Origin: Deinococcus ruber
GTDB lineage: Bacteria; Deinococcota; Deinococci; Deinococcales; Deinococcaceae
DNA: 34,324 bases
Direction of reading: 5' to 3'
Assembly: GCF_014648095.1 (NCBI RefSeq)
Contig: NZ_BMQL01000052.1
Coordinates: 1-34,324 of the forward strand
Positions 1 to 7,353 of the stretch are shown piece by piece; the stretch's first letter is position 1, and the number at the start of each line of letters is the position of its first letter. Both the position numbers and the translations under genes were made by a program. The notes under the pieces were generated by a model that did not search any database, was not told where the DNA came from, and was given only the letters and a program-made list of their open reading frames with translations.

Positions 1-1369
1 TTACGGTTCCGTCCGGCGACACCGTGACTTTCAGGCCGAGTGCGTCTGCCAGGTGCTCCAGCGGCATCGTCCGGGCCTCGCGCAGTTGTGTCTGGAGCGC
101 CGTCAATTCCGGCAGGGCTGGGGCCACAGGCAGTGGCGTGGCAAGCAGGGCCTCGCGCTGCTTCTGAAGATCTCGGCGGCGCTGGGCGAACTCAACGGGC
201 GTGTACGCACCAGCAGAGTAGGCGGCTTCAAGTCGATCTTCCCGCCGCGTCAGGTCTGCCAGAGGGAGCGTCAGATCAGGGGGCGGCAGCGTGGGCCGCG
301 AGACGCACTCCAGCAGCGCGGCCTCGTCATCCTGCATGATCGTCAGGCTGGCCTGAAGCTGTGCGTGCAGTGCATCGGCCCGGTAGAGACGCTTGTGCGT
401 GCAGTCCTGACCGGTGCGGTTGTACTTCGTCTGGAGGGTGTGTCCGCAGGCGTAGTACCCGTATTGCCGCCGTCCGCTGTGAATGCCGTTCATAGCCCGC
501 CCGCACTCTCCGCAGCGAATATGTCCGGTCAACGGGAAGAGGCTCAATCGGGCTGGGTTTCTGGTCTCGACACTGCCGCGCCGCTCACTCAGGGCGGTAT
601 TGGCGGCGGCCCAGAGTTCGTCTGACACGATGGCTTCCACGTCGCAGCGGGCCATGATCGCGCCGCGCTTCCGCCCGAACTCGTACACCCCTCGGTAGAG
701 CGGGTTGACGATCAGCCGCCGGATCTTCGTGGGCGTGAAGACGGTGCCGAGGCGCGTGCGAACGCCCTGCTCTGCCAGTTCGCGGGCCATGACCTGCGTT
801 CCAACTTGGGTAACTCGACGGTACATCCAGCGTATCCAGTGGGCTTCGGTAGGGTCGATCATGTCGTCTCGCCAGCCGTAGGCCATCAGGGGATTGGCGG
901 GCTTCCCGGCGCGGCTGGGGGTGCCTGCGACCTTCGCAACTTTCGCATTGAAGAGCTTCTTGACGAGGCGGCGGTGATCGGACTCTGCCATGACCGACTT
1001 GAAACCGAACATCAGGGCGCTGCCTTCCTGATCGGCGTCGTACACACCCATGTCGGTGATGTGGATTTCCAGCCCTGTGTCTGCCAGCTCGTCGATCAGC
1101 CCGTAGGCGATGCGGGCACGTCGGGCCAGCCGGTCAACACTGCTGATAATGATGGCGTCATAGCGCGGGGCTTCGTCGAGCAGGTGATCGAGCTGATCGC
1201 GCCGGGCACGGGTGCCGCTGACCGTATCTTGGTACGTGGCGCTGAGAGCGAAGCCGTGCCGCTGGGCATAGCGTTCGATCTCGCCCAGCTGGACAGTGAG
1301 GCCCTGGCGGTCTTCGTTGGCCTGCCCCTGGGTACTGACACGGAGATAAGCCGCAGCGGTACGGATCAT
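1..1369 (-). CDS. large serine recombinase (phage integrase), 3' end cut by window
   Basis: Site-specific recombinase that would integrate and excise the prophage by concerted double-strand breaks with a 5'-phosphoserine link. The minus-strand frame opens at ATG 1369 and stays open to the left edge, at least 456 residues. Residues 1-130 are the resolvase catalytic domain: YLRVST with nucleophile Ser12 and neighbouring Arg10, then a VDRLARR segment. A Recombinase domain follows (about 150-250, with GVRTRLG and NPLYRG), then a zinc-ribbon domain (CGECGRAM, YYACG, a later Cys), then a charged coiled-coil-like stretch (RREDRLEAAY onward), the usual order in large serine integrases. No stop codon falls inside the window; the TAA seen at bases 1-3 is in another frame. 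It sits at the phage edge next to the immunity genes, as expected for an integrase. The family is certain, the C-terminus is not visible, and no att site can be identified. Confidence 0.95.
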   Translation of the reverse strand, partial: MIRTAAAYLRVSTQGQANEDRQGLTVQLGEIERYAQRHGFALSATYQDTVSGTRARRDQLDHLLDEAPRYDAIIISSVDRLARRARIAYGLIDELADTGLEIHITDMGVYDADQEGSALMFGFKSVMAESDHRRLVKKLFNAKVAKVAGTPSRAGKPANPLMAYGWRDDMIDPTEAHWIRWMYRRVTQVGTQVMARELAEQGVRTRLGTVFTPTKIRRLIVNPLYRGVYEFGRKRGAIMARCDVEAIVSDELWAAANTALSERRGSVETRNPARLSLFPLTGHIRCGECGRAMNGIHSGRRQYGYYACGHTLQTKYNRTGQDCTHKRLYRADALHAQLQASLTIMQDDEAALLECVSRPTLPPPDLTLPLADLTRREDRLEAAYSAGAYTPVEFAQRRRDLQKQREALLATPLPVAPALPELTALQTQLREARTMPLEHLADALGLKVTVSPDGTV

Positions 1370-1426
1370 GTCAACAGTCCCGCCCCGTGACCGGGTGAAT
1401 GTTAAAGCGCGTGAAGTGCGGGTCAG

Positions 1427-1855
1427 TCATTTCAACATTCCCTTGAGAGCGGCATATTTGCCGTACCCAATGCTCTGTTTCAGGCGTTCAAGCTTGCGCT
1501 GCTGTTCTTGCTCTGCAGAGATCAGCGCGGCTCGTTGATCTACCTCAAAGCTTGCGACGGGTACACGGATAACTGGACCATTCTCGAAAACGAGGCCTGT
1601 CTCGTCCGTTTCCCATTCGAGCACGTGCTCGCTATAGGCCTGCACTTCCGCTAAACACTTCGGCACTGTGTCCAAGTCGGCGGGTGCATAGTCAGCGAGA
1701 AACTGCAACATGAGACGAAGTGGAGTTGTACCTGGAGGTGCAGCCCCTTTGACCAAATGACCGTAGCCTTCAACCGTATAGCTCACCGTACGGCTGGTCC
1801 GGTTGATGATGAATCGAGTGATACGTGGCTCAGTCACGCTGGCTCCCAGTACCAA
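1427..1855 (-). CDS. conserved-looking hypothetical protein downstream of ImmA
   Basis: A 142-residue protein I do not recognise. It starts at ATG 1855 inside the 3' end of the metallopeptidase gene (22-bp overlap), so it is probably translated from the same mRNA as the repressor and peptidase. The N-terminal half is beta-rich (RITRFIINRTSRTVSYTVEG), the middle is acidic (LEWETDETGLVFENG), and the C-terminal 40 residues look helical and charged (ISAEQEQQRKLERLKQSIG). No signal peptide or membrane segment is seen. Its place between the repressor/ImmA pair and the integrase suggests a lysogeny-module accessory role, but that is inference from position only. Base composition is slightly less GC-rich than in the early genes. 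Confidence 0.75.
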   Translation of the reverse strand: MVLGASVTEPRITRFIINRTSRTVSYTVEGYGHLVKGAAPPGTTPLRLMLQFLADYAPADLDTVPKCLAEVQAYSEHVLEWETDETGLVFENGPVIRVPVASFEVDQRAALISAEQEQQRKLERLKQSIGYGKYAALKGMLK

Positions 1856-2523
1856 TCGTCGATATGCCCTCCCCGTTCAAGACCAAGAATTCCCAGACCG
1901 TGCGGCAGTCGAAATAAGGAAGCTCGGGGAAGTACGATGCGCGGTTCTGGCACGCGAGAACCAATCCAGAATGGAAGGCGCATGTTGCAGATGGAGACGC
2001 CTGAGACATACTTCCCATTGTTGATCAGGAAGGCGGCACGGGCGTCGGCAGGTTTGTCCAGCACTAAGCGATCCATTGCCATCTGGTAGGTGACATTGGT
2101 TTGGCGCATCAGTTCGATGATCGTGCGGGCCGTGATGCCATGCTTTTTCACTGCCGCGTCAACCACTGGCTGAGGAATCCGCAGGAAGGCAATAGCCTGA
2201 TTGCAGAGCTTTTCGATGATTTTCCAACCAGCATCAGGGCCGAACTCTTTGATGATGTTCGTCTCCAAGCCGCTCCAGAACACCAACACGTGTGCGATCT
2301 CGTGAAAGAGAACCTCGCTGCTCCAGCCGTAGTACCAGGGTTGCAAAACGATCACTGACTGGGACGTATTCGAGGGATACGCCCGGTTCAGCAGGCCGAC
2401 GCGCACACGCATCTGCAGCGTTTTCGCCAACCTGAAGGCGTGGGCTTCGTAGTTGGCGTGTGTCTGGATTCGTTTGATGTACGCAATGAAGTCCGGGCCG
2501 ATCCGGTCAGGATCGAAGCTCAT
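1834..2523 (-). CDS. ImmA/IrrE-family zinc metallopeptidase (anti-repressor protease)
   Basis: Predicted zinc protease of the ImmA/IrrE (COG2856) family, which cleaves XRE-type repressors to trigger gene expression. The zinc motif is HEIAH at residues 74-78, in a VLFHEIAHVLVFWSG context typical of the family. A longer reading from an upstream codon at 2565 is possible, but ATG 2523 overlaps the TGA of the upstream repressor gene (ATGA), indicating translational coupling, so I chose it (229 residues). The repressor directly upstream is the obvious substrate, as with ImmR/ImmA of ICEBs1 and PprI(IrrE)/DdrO of Deinococcus; the pairing here is inferred from adjacency. The region after about residue 110 (AAVKKHGITARTIIELM) looks helical and may sense the inducing signal. 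Confidence in the family is high; the substrate is an inference. Confidence 0.9.
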   Translation of the reverse strand: MSFDPDRIGPDFIAYIKRIQTHANYEAHAFRLAKTLQMRVRVGLLNRAYPSNTSQSVIVLQPWYYGWSSEVLFHEIAHVLVFWSGLETNIIKEFGPDAGWKIIEKLCNQAIAFLRIPQPVVDAAVKKHGITARTIIELMRQTNVTYQMAMDRLVLDKPADARAAFLINNGKYVSGVSICNMRLPFWIGSRVPEPRIVLPRASLFRLPHGLGILGLERGGHIDDWYWEPA

Positions 2524-3062
2524 GGACGGATGTATTTCCGAGTAAGCAGGAAATACTCGAACCACTCCTCTGCACTCTGGGGGCCGTGGTCAGCTCCGCC
2601 GAAGTCGCGTGGGGCCGTGATGATGCGAAGCATGGTTTCGTCGCGCAGCTCCGGATAGTTCTTGGCGTGCTCGTCAATGACTTCCTGCAACTCCGGCGGG
2701 ATGGTCAAGGGCAGTTCGACCTGGGCCGCGATGGGAGGAACCGGAGAGCCATAACGGGGTGTGTTGCCGTACACCGGACTGATGATTTTCTCAAACTCGC
2801 TTTGTCTCAGCCCAAATGCTTCATGCAGCAGCATCATGTTTTTGCCAGCAACACTTGCCAAATCATGCTCACCACGTTCGATAGAGCCGATTGTGCTTCT
2901 GCTTAGGCCTGAGCGCTCTGCGGCCTGTGCCAGAGTTAATCCAGCATCTTTCCTAGCCCGCCGCAGTGCGAAACCAACTTTCTGTCTCGCATCGAGGGCA
3001 GGTGACTCGTATGGCTGGCTAGGCGGCATCGGGAAACCGCGTGGCGGAGCATAGAGAGTCAT
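2520..3062 (-). CDS. XRE-family CI-like phage repressor
   Basis: Likely lysogeny repressor. A helix-turn-helix domain spans roughly residues 30-80 (VGFALRRARKDAGLTLAQAAERSGLSRSTIGSIERGE), a classic XRE fold. The 100-residue C-terminal region has no LexA-like Ser/Lys peptidase motif, so removal by the neighbouring ImmA-type protease rather than by self-cleavage is expected. It starts at ATG 3062 behind a GGGGG stretch; a second ATG 11 codons in (MPPSQPY) is a possible start. The gene is divergent from a Cro-like gene, and the 95-bp gap carries inverted repeats that fit operators. Its TGA overlaps the ATG of the peptidase gene. Function rests on the HTH and on context; the operator assignment is inference. 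Confidence 0.88.
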   Translation of the reverse strand: MTLYAPPRGFPMPPSQPYESPALDARQKVGFALRRARKDAGLTLAQAAERSGLSRSTIGSIERGEHDLASVAGKNMMLLHEAFGLRQSEFEKIISPVYGNTPRYGSPVPPIAAQVELPLTIPPELQEVIDEHAKNYPELRDETMLRIITAPRDFGGADHGPQSAEEWFEYFLLTRKYIRP

Positions 3063-3157
3063 TCATGCCCCCATGCTGACAAAAAATTGTTGGTGGGCCT
3101 CATAGTCACCAACAATAAATTGTTGACTTGAGTCTGTCAACATGCCAAAATATCGGC
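3063..3157. promoter_or_regulatory. divergent lysogeny operator/promoter region
   Basis: Gap between the repressor (minus) and the Cro-like gene (plus). Two inverted repeats are visible. ATTGTTGGTG at 3086-3095 pairs with CACCAACAAT at 3107-3116 (10/10, 11-nt spacer). TGTTGAC at 3121-3127 pairs with GTCAACA at 3136-3142 (7/7, 8-nt spacer). The half-site TTGTTGR recurs in both. For the plus strand, TTGACT (3123-3128), a 17-nt spacer and CAAAAT (3146-3151) make a plausible promoter overlapping the second repeat; the predicted start falls at about 3158, the first base of the Cro ATG, so the mRNA would be leaderless. The minus-strand promoter is not resolved. Confidence 0.65.
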
Positions 3158-3403
3158 ATGGCAATCAACGAGACAATAACCGCTCTGCGAGAAGCCGAGG
3201 GCCTCACCGTGCGAGACCTGGCAAAGCGTGCCAGGACGCATGAAAACACCATCTTCCGCGCAGAGCGCGGGGGTGGCATCACTTGGAACACTGCTGAACG
3301 GGTGCTTGATGCACTCGGTCAGCAGGTTCTTGTCGTGCCAAAGGATGCCGATATTTTGGTGGCATCCGATGAGGGTGAGGCGCAGCCACAGGCGTCGGTT
3401 TAA
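3158..3403 (+). CDS. small XRE/Cro-like DNA-binding protein
   Basis: An 81-residue protein made largely of one helix-turn-helix domain (INETITALREAEGLTVRDLAKRARTHENTIFRAERGG, then a second helical pair). First gene of the early operon and divergent from the repressor, so a Cro-like role in shutting off the repressor or tuning early transcription is the natural inference. A TTG 30 bases upstream keeps the frame open, but ATG 3158 matches the predicted leaderless transcription start and has no Shine-Dalgarno sequence in front of it. The segment after the HTH (LDALGQQVLVVPK) resembles the end of the second XRE protein near 31.3 kb (LDELGLELIAVPK), hinting at a shared regulator subfamily. Confidence 0.82.
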   Translation: MAINETITALREAEGLTVRDLAKRARTHENTIFRAERGGGITWNTAERVLDALGQQVLVVPKDADILVASDEGEAQPQASV

Positions 3404-3417
3404 CCGACAAAAGCAAA

Positions 3418-3440
3418 GGACCGGCGGTTCAGGCCGGTCC
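3418..3440 (+). other. GC-rich stem-loop between cro-like gene and next ORF
   Basis: GGACCGGC (3418-3425) pairs with GCCGGTCC (3433-3440), giving an 8-bp stem with a 7-nt loop. No T-run follows, so it is not a standard intrinsic terminator; it may be an attenuator, RNA-processing site or protein-bound hairpin. A Shine-Dalgarno AAGGAAGG (3451-3458) and the ATG at 3464 follow. Confidence 0.5.
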
Positions 3441-3463
3441 ACCTACAGCTAAGGAAGGTTCTG

Positions 3464-3655
3464 ATGACCATGGTACAGGAAACACCCCGAGCCGCGAAAG
3501 AGGCGGTGCGCTCGAAGAAGACGCGCACGCAGCACCCACCCCTGCGCTTCATTATCGAACCTCTGACGCACGAACAGTACGTCGTGATGTACCGCAACCT
3601 GCTGGCGGCGGGAGCGCGTGTCCAGGCCGAAGCAGCACAGGCGGCAGCGAAGTGA
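3464..3655 (+). CDS. small basic hypothetical protein
   Basis: 63 residues, not recognised. Start ATG 3464 is supported by a strong Shine-Dalgarno (AAGGAAGG) 5 bases upstream; a second ATG two codons later is possible. The N-terminal 25 residues are Lys/Arg-rich (AVRSKKTRTQHPP), followed by an amphipathic helix ending in an Ala-rich run. It begins the chain of genes that overlap each other by a few bases and run almost unbroken to about 19.0 kb. Basic charge suggests nucleic-acid contact, but this is only a hint. Confidence 0.65.
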   Translation: MTMVQETPRAAKEAVRSKKTRTQHPPLRFIIEPLTHEQYVVMYRNLLAAGARVQAEAAQAAAK

Positions 3656-3939
3656 GTGCCCCCGCCCTGCCCCTGAATCCGGACGGCAAGCTCCAGACCG
3701 CCCGTGAGCTGTACCTCGGCACCGTGATCGAGCTGCGCGACCCGATGAGCAAGACGCTGCCCATCAGCATCACCGTCCACCGCGCCAGCGACGGCCAGAC
3801 CATCAGCTACCACGTCATCAGCGCCAACTGGGGCCGTCGCGTCACCTGCAAGAACGTCGGCAGCTGGAAGAGCGTCAAAGAAGCCGTGGTGGGCATCCTG
3901 GCGCACGAAGCCGCCCGCGCAGAGACGGTGGCGGCATGA
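3652..3939 (+). CDS. hypothetical early phage protein
   Basis: 95 residues, start GTG 3652 overlapping the previous stop by 4 bases (GTGA). Residues 15-70 alternate hydrophobic and charged residues in a beta-like pattern (GTVIELRDPMSKTLPISITVHRASDGQTISYHVISANWG), followed by a C-terminal helix (SVKEAVVGILAHEAARA). No known motif or membrane segment. Function unknown; the early-operon position is the only context. Confidence 0.7.
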   Translation: MSAPALPLNPDGKLQTARELYLGTVIELRDPMSKTLPISITVHRASDGQTISYHVISANWGRRVTCKNVGSWKSVKEAVVGILAHEAARAETVAA

Positions 3940-4085
3940 AGGCCGCTCGAAATCTGAAGCGGGGCAGCCGCGCCCAGCAGATCGCACGGGTGTCCTGGCG
4001 TGTCGAGATTCTCCGCTACAACCGTGCTCAGCGGGTACGGCAGCACGCCGCCAAAGCGTTTCTGAAGACGCTGGGAGCGCTGTGA
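3936..4085 (+). CDS. very small basic protein (49 aa)
   Basis: ATG 3936 overlaps the upstream TGA (ATGA) and its TGA at 4083-4085 overlaps the next GTG (GTGA), so it fills the gap in the coupled chain exactly. The product, MKAARNLKRGSRAQQIARVS onward, is strongly basic with several Arg/Lys clusters and no acidic patch. Short basic proteins of this kind may bind nucleic acid, but no family is recognised. Support comes from perfect overlap on both sides and from the absence of any competing frame. Confidence 0.65.
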   Translation: MKAARNLKRGSRAQQIARVSWRVEILRYNRAQRVRQHAAKAFLKTLGAL

Positions 4086-4312
4086 GCAGCATCTTCGAGC
4101 AAATCGAGGTGCTACGGCTGGAGCGCGACCCGCACGCCCAGTACCACGCACCTGAGCACCCATACCGGCTTGCCCTCTTTAACCCAGACACCAACATTCT
4201 CGAAGACCGCCCAGACGAAGAGACACACGCGGTGATCAACCTGAACACCCAACAGTTGCTGGCGCTGCGTGATCTAGCCGACAAGCTGCTGGCTGAGGCG
4301 GTGACGCTGTGA
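4082..4312 (+). CDS. hypothetical early phage protein
   Basis: 76 residues, start GTG 4082 (GTGA overlap with the previous stop). Mainly charged, with a central HAQYHAPEHPYRLALFNPDTN segment and a C-terminal Leu-rich helix (LNTQQLLALRDLADKLLAEAV) that could mediate dimerisation. The frame is GC-codon typical and keeps the coupling chain intact. Function unknown. Confidence 0.7.
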   Translation: MSSIFEQIEVLRLERDPHAQYHAPEHPYRLALFNPDTNILEDRPDEETHAVINLNTQQLLALRDLADKLLAEAVTL

Positions 4313-4743
4313 TCGTGGACGACTGCCCCCAGTGCGGCAACCCGCTCGACGGCTTCAACACTTGCTACGTCTGCGACACCTACGGCACCCCCGCAGATCG
4401 CCGCGCCGAAAAGACCCAAGAAGTCCTCGACCTGATCGCCGCCGAACGCGCCCGCCAGGACAAGAAGTGGGGCCAGCAGAACCACGGCCCGCTGTACTGG
4501 CTCGCCATCCTGGGCGAAGAGTTCGGAGAGGTCAGCAAGGAAGTCGTGGAGTGGGAAGCGCACCGCCAGCGGGTGTATGCGCGGGCCATCGAAGCAGGCA
4601 TGACCGACTCTCTGCCCGAGCTGGAAGCGGAAGCGCTCAGCAGCGTCCATCTGGTCAATCTGCGGAATGAGCTGATTCAGACCGCTGCGGTCGCCGTCGG
4701 CATCTTGGAAAGCCTGGAGCGCAATCAGGGCGTAACGCTGTGA
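4309..4743 (+). CDS. MazG-like nucleotide pyrophosphohydrolase with N-terminal zinc ribbon
   Basis: 144 residues, start GTG 4309. The first 25 residues carry CPQCG and CYVC, a small zinc ribbon. Residues 40-140 match the phage MazG-like pattern: a helix with ERARQDKKWG, a metal-binding EEFGEVSKEVVE helix, and a final helix NELIQTAAVAVGILE. Such enzymes hydrolyse NTPs, dNTPs or (p)ppGpp-like nucleotides to monophosphates and PPi in an all-alpha, Mg-dependent fold, and in phages may adjust nucleotide pools or stress signalling. The acidic residues of EExxE are present, so activity is plausible. The zinc ribbon fusion may aid nucleic-acid or partner binding. It sits among small unknown genes in the early operon. 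Confidence 0.8.
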   Translation: MIVDDCPQCGNPLDGFNTCYVCDTYGTPADRRAEKTQEVLDLIAAERARQDKKWGQQNHGPLYWLAILGEEFGEVSKEVVEWEAHRQRVYARAIEAGMTDSLPELEAEALSSVHLVNLRNELIQTAAVAVGILESLERNQGVTL

Positions 4744-4838
4744 CGGGCGAAGACTTGCTGCTGCTGTTCGTGATGCTGTTTGGTTGCCTTATTGCCAGTG
4801 CGCTGCTGATGGACGGATTCCCCAGGCGGCGCAAATGA
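4740..4838 (+). CDS. tiny single-pass membrane protein (32 aa)
   Basis: GTG 4740 overlaps the MazG-like stop (GTGA) and its TGA (4836-4838) overlaps the next ATG (ATGA). The product is a short acidic N-terminus, one hydrophobic helix (LLLLFVMLFGCLIASALL), then a basic tail FPRRRK. The basic end would be cytoplasmic by the positive-inside rule. Function unknown; one of three very short membrane proteins within 650 bp. Confidence 0.6.
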   Translation: MTGEDLLLLFVMLFGCLIASALLMDGFPRRRK

Positions 4839-4999
4839 ACCCTGCCTGGGTCCTCCTCATCAGCTTCGGGATCTTCGGCCTCCTGTTGTGGCTGGACAAC
4901 GCCGAGAAGATGCGAGAAGCACGCGCACACGAAAAATACCGTCCCCTCCGAGACCTGTACGAGAAAGAAGATGCCGATCTTCTGGACGGTGAGCAGTGA
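4835..4999 (+). CDS. small membrane-anchored hypothetical protein (54 aa)
   Basis: Start ATG 4835 is chosen because it overlaps the previous TGA (ATGA); an in-frame upstream extension to 4784 would overlap the 32-aa gene. Residues 3-20 form a hydrophobic helix (AWVLLISFGIFGLLLWL), followed by a charged cytoplasmic-type helix rich in Glu, Lys and Arg (NAEKMREARAHEKYRPLRDL). It has the look of a bitopic phage regulator or holin-like accessory, but nothing specific can be assigned. Confidence 0.65.
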   Translation: MNPAWVLLISFGIFGLLLWLDNAEKMREARAHEKYRPLRDLYEKEDADLLDGEQ

Positions 5000-5196
5000 A
5001 CCCCGAGATTCTTCGCCTGATTGAAGAAGGTGCAGTCATCCATCTCAGTGGCAGCCGGTACAACTTCAATGCCGCATTGAACACTGGCACTTACGGCAAT
5101 CCTTACTGGCTGATCGAAGTGCAGGGCGACTCTCCGGAAGCGGCCCTCAACAACCTGCTGAACGACGAAAGCGTGCAGCCGGAAGTGGACGCATGA
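4996..5196 (+). CDS. hypothetical early phage protein
   Basis: 66 residues, start GTG 4996 (GTGA overlap). No membrane segment. A predicted alpha-beta-beta-alpha pattern is seen: ILRLIEEGAVIHL, YNFNAAL, YWLIEVQG, then EAALNNLLND. Small acidic proteins of this kind are common in phage early regions and their roles are mostly unknown. Confidence 0.65.
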   Translation: MNPEILRLIEEGAVIHLSGSRYNFNAALNTGTYGNPYWLIEVQGDSPEAALNNLLNDESVQPEVDA

Positions 5197-5375
5197 AGCC
5201 CCAGATGCGCGACTTCATCCTCTGGATCACTATCTGCATCTCTGCCTTGCTGACCATCGCCCTTGGTTACGAACTGGCCTGCAACGGCCTCAGCCACCGC
5301 CCCGCCGTCCTGCTGGATGCCTTTGGCATCGTGGCTGCTGGGCTGACCGCTCAGCAGGTCTCTAGGAGCTTGTGA
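5193..5375 (+). CDS. small two-helix membrane protein
   Basis: 60 residues, start ATG 5193 (ATGA overlap). Two hydrophobic stretches: [21 protein letters not shown] (about residues 8-28) and [15 protein letters not shown] (about 39-53), separated by a short polar loop with CNGLSHRP. It could be a holin-like or superinfection-modifying membrane protein, but its place in the early operon, far from any lysin gene, argues against a holin. Function unknown. Confidence 0.62.
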   Translation: MKPQMRDFILWITICISALLTIALGYELACNGLSHRPAVLLDAFGIVAAGLTAQQVSRSL

Positions 5376-6571
5376 TGACCGCCATCGAACACCGCCCGCA
5401 GAGCATGCCGCTGGTCGCCGCGCAGAGCCGCGAACTCGACCGCGAGCAGACCGACCTGATCAAACGCACCATCGCCAAAGGCAGCACCGACGACGAGCTT
5501 CAGCTGTTCATCGCCCAGTGCAACCGCACGGGCCTCGATCCCTTCGCCCGGCAGATTTACGCCATCAAGCGCTGGGACAACAAAGAGCGCCGTGAAGTCA
5601 TGGGCGTGCAGGTCAGCATCGACGGCCTGCGCCTGATCGCTGAGCGCAGCGGCAAGTACGCCGGGCAGATGGGCCCGATGTGGTGCGGCCCGGACGGCAA
5701 ATGGCGCGAGGTCTGGCTGGAAGCGACACCGCCTGCCGCCGCGAAGGTGGGCGTGCTCCGCAGTGATTTCCGCGAGCCGCTGTGGGCCACGGCCCGCTGG
5801 GACAGCTACGTCCAGACGAACAAGGACGGCGCACCGGGGCCGATGTGGAAGAAGATGCCTGACCTGATGCTGGCGAAGGTGGCCGAGGCGTTGGCGCTCC
5901 GTAAGGCGTTCCCGCAGGACATGAGCGGGCTGTACACCTCCGAAGAGATGGCCCAGGCCGACAATGCAGCCCCGACGCCCGCGCCCGTCCAGCAGGCCCG
6001 CACGGTGGACGTGACGCGGGATGTGGCCCAAGCAGCCGGAGCACCCCTGCATGAAGCCCCCAACCCTGACGCGGAAGTCCTGGCGACCTTGGCAGGGAAG
6101 CTCGGCAAGATCGGCACACGACTCGCAGAGCTGGGCCTGCGCGATCAGGCCGTGGCCGTCATGGGCCGCCACGCCTGGAAGACCGATCCTGCCGCCGCAT
6201 CTGCCGCGTACCGGGAACTGGAAGCGCTGGGGCTGGACCACAAAGCACGGCAGGAAGCCGTCAAGGTGCCCAGCGCTGCGCTCGACATCGAGGACGGACT
6301 GATGGACGCTCAGCCGCAGACTGTTGAAGCCCTGATTACCGACGCCCAGCGCAAGCAGCTGCTGGGCCACCTGGGACGCGGCAAGCTGCCCGACAACAGC
6401 GAAGCACGCACCGCGTTCTACACGTGGTTCGTGGACAGCATCCTGCCGGGCACGCGCACCAATGACCTGACCTCCGAAGAAGCCACCACGTTGATCGGGT
6501 TCCTGGAAGTGATGGACGCCAGCGACATCGAACAGACCGTTGCCTCCTTCCGAGCGGACTTCAAACTCTGA
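5372..6571 (+). CDS. RecT/Bet-family single-strand annealing protein with long C-terminal extension
   Basis: Phage single-strand annealing recombinase of the Redbeta/RecT superfamily: binds ssDNA and anneals complementary strands in phage recombination. Residues 20-190 match the phage Bet pattern: [58 protein letters not shown], and the end motif [21 protein letters not shown]. The start is GTG 5372 or ATG 5375, next to the upstream stop. At 399 residues it is clearly longer than the usual roughly 260-residue Bet proteins. The extra C-terminal part has a Pro/Ala linker, then two helical segments (about 225-285 and 310-399) that may recruit SSB or a partner nuclease. No RecE/Exo-type 5'-3' exonuclease is recognisable next to it, which is unusual for this family. 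Confidence 0.9.
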   Translation: MMTAIEHRPQSMPLVAAQSRELDREQTDLIKRTIAKGSTDDELQLFIAQCNRTGLDPFARQIYAIKRWDNKERREVMGVQVSIDGLRLIAERSGKYAGQMGPMWCGPDGKWREVWLEATPPAAAKVGVLRSDFREPLWATARWDSYVQTNKDGAPGPMWKKMPDLMLAKVAEALALRKAFPQDMSGLYTSEEMAQADNAAPTPAPVQQARTVDVTRDVAQAAGAPLHEAPNPDAEVLATLAGKLGKIGTRLAELGLRDQAVAVMGRHAWKTDPAAASAAYRELEALGLDHKARQEAVKVPSAALDIEDGLMDAQPQTVEALITDAQRKQLLGHLGRGKLPDNSEARTAFYTWFVDSILPGTRTNDLTSEEATTLIGFLEVMDASDIEQTVASFRADFKL

Positions 6572-7353
6572 TGCCGCAGCTTGCGAACATCATCGAAGAC
6601 CTTTTCTCCCTGGCTCGGCACCGGGGAGAGAAAGTCGAAGCCACTGCCCTGCGTGGTTTGCATCTCACTGCCCGCATCGTGGACGGCCAGCGGCAGTTAC
6701 TGCTGAGCCGTCCAGACGTGCAGCCCAGCGACACCGAAGTGACCACCTGCGCGAAGCACGGCAACATCGCGGCCTACACCGTCACGAACGGCGGGCGCTG
6801 GCAGCTCATCACCGAAACCCCGGAACTGTGCACCCACACGCCGGGGTTTTCAGGCATGGGCGACGGCAAAGACCTGCACTTTTACTTCGGCTCCTGCATC
6901 ACCTGCAAGGCCCGCTGGCGGCGCGAGGTCGCCCGGCGCGGCAACGGTGAGCGGTGGATCTATAACGGCCAGCCGGTCACCGATTGGCAGTTCGCACTGC
7001 TGGTCAAGCAGGGACCGAAAGGTGACGTGCCCAACGAATCGCCCGATGAGCAGGCGTGGCGGGAACTGGGAGAAAAGATCGTCGAGCGTCAGGCCGCCCA
7101 GCGTCAACCAGTGGTTGTCACGCAGCGCTGCGAAACCTGCGCCAACGGCCTCGCCACCGAATACCCCAACGAGGTCGAATGCCAGCTCGGCTGGCCCGCA
7201 CACGACCGTCTCGGCACGACCCAGGACTTCAAAACCAAAGAGACGCTGACCTACGTGGCCGGTCACGGCAGCTTGGAGAAGCCCATCCTGACGCCCTCAC
7301 ACGGCTGCGTGGCGCGGTACGGCGACGAGATTGCCTGGGTTGGCCGCGCATGA
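6571..7353 (+). CDS. hypothetical Cys-rich early protein
   Basis: 260 residues, start ATG 6571 touching the RecT stop (TGATG). Possible metal-binding Cys/His groups occur at three points: CAKHG near 65, CITCKARWRR near 110, and CETCANG near 190 with later Cys and His. This suggests a multi-zinc nucleic-acid-binding protein, but no catalytic motif is seen. It directly follows RecT, where a nuclease partner is often found; I see no PD-(D/E)xK signature, so I do not call it one. Its codons for RQPVV (7103-7119) contain one copy of a 17-bp near-palindrome that recurs elsewhere in the window. Confidence 0.7.
   Translation: MPQLANIIEDLFSLARHRGEKVEATALRGLHLTARIVDGQRQLLLSRPDVQPSDTEVTTCAKHGNIAAYTVTNGGRWQLITETPELCTHTPGFSGMGDGKDLHFYFGSCITCKARWRREVARRGNGERWIYNGQPVTDWQFALLVKQGPKGDVPNESPDEQAWRELGEKIVERQAAQRQPVVVTQRCETCANGLATEYPNEVECQLGWPAHDRLGTTQDFKTKETLTYVAGHGSLEKPILTPSHGCVARYGDEIAWVGRA
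7103..7119. repeat. 17-bp near-palindrome, copy 1
   Basis: GTCAACCA-G-TGGTTGTC, one mismatch from a perfect 8-1-8 palindrome. Lies in the coding sequence after recT. Copies at 19102-19118 and 33710-33726. Confidence 0.5.

Noticed and set aside
1..3. Apparent TAA stop at the left edge for the integrase
   Set aside because: It is one base out of the integrase frame; the last full codon in frame is at bases 4-2, so the gene continues outside the window.
1096..1341. 81-codon minus-strand frame
   Set aside because: Alternative frame within the serine integrase gene, whose correct frame reaches the left window edge.
1370..1426. attP/attL core next to the integrase
   Set aside because: This short gap lies on the start side of the integrase gene and shows no repeat found elsewhere in the window; the att site probably lies left of the window.
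3400..4650. Long minus-strand open frame, 416 codons
   Set aside because: Runs antisense over several overlapping plus-strand genes with good starts; Arg/Ser/Cys-rich low-quality composition typical of antisense frames in GC-rich DNA.
5351..6370. Long minus-strand open frame opposite recT
   Set aside because: The plus strand encodes a clear RecT/Bet protein; the antisense protein has no motif and no ribosome-binding site.
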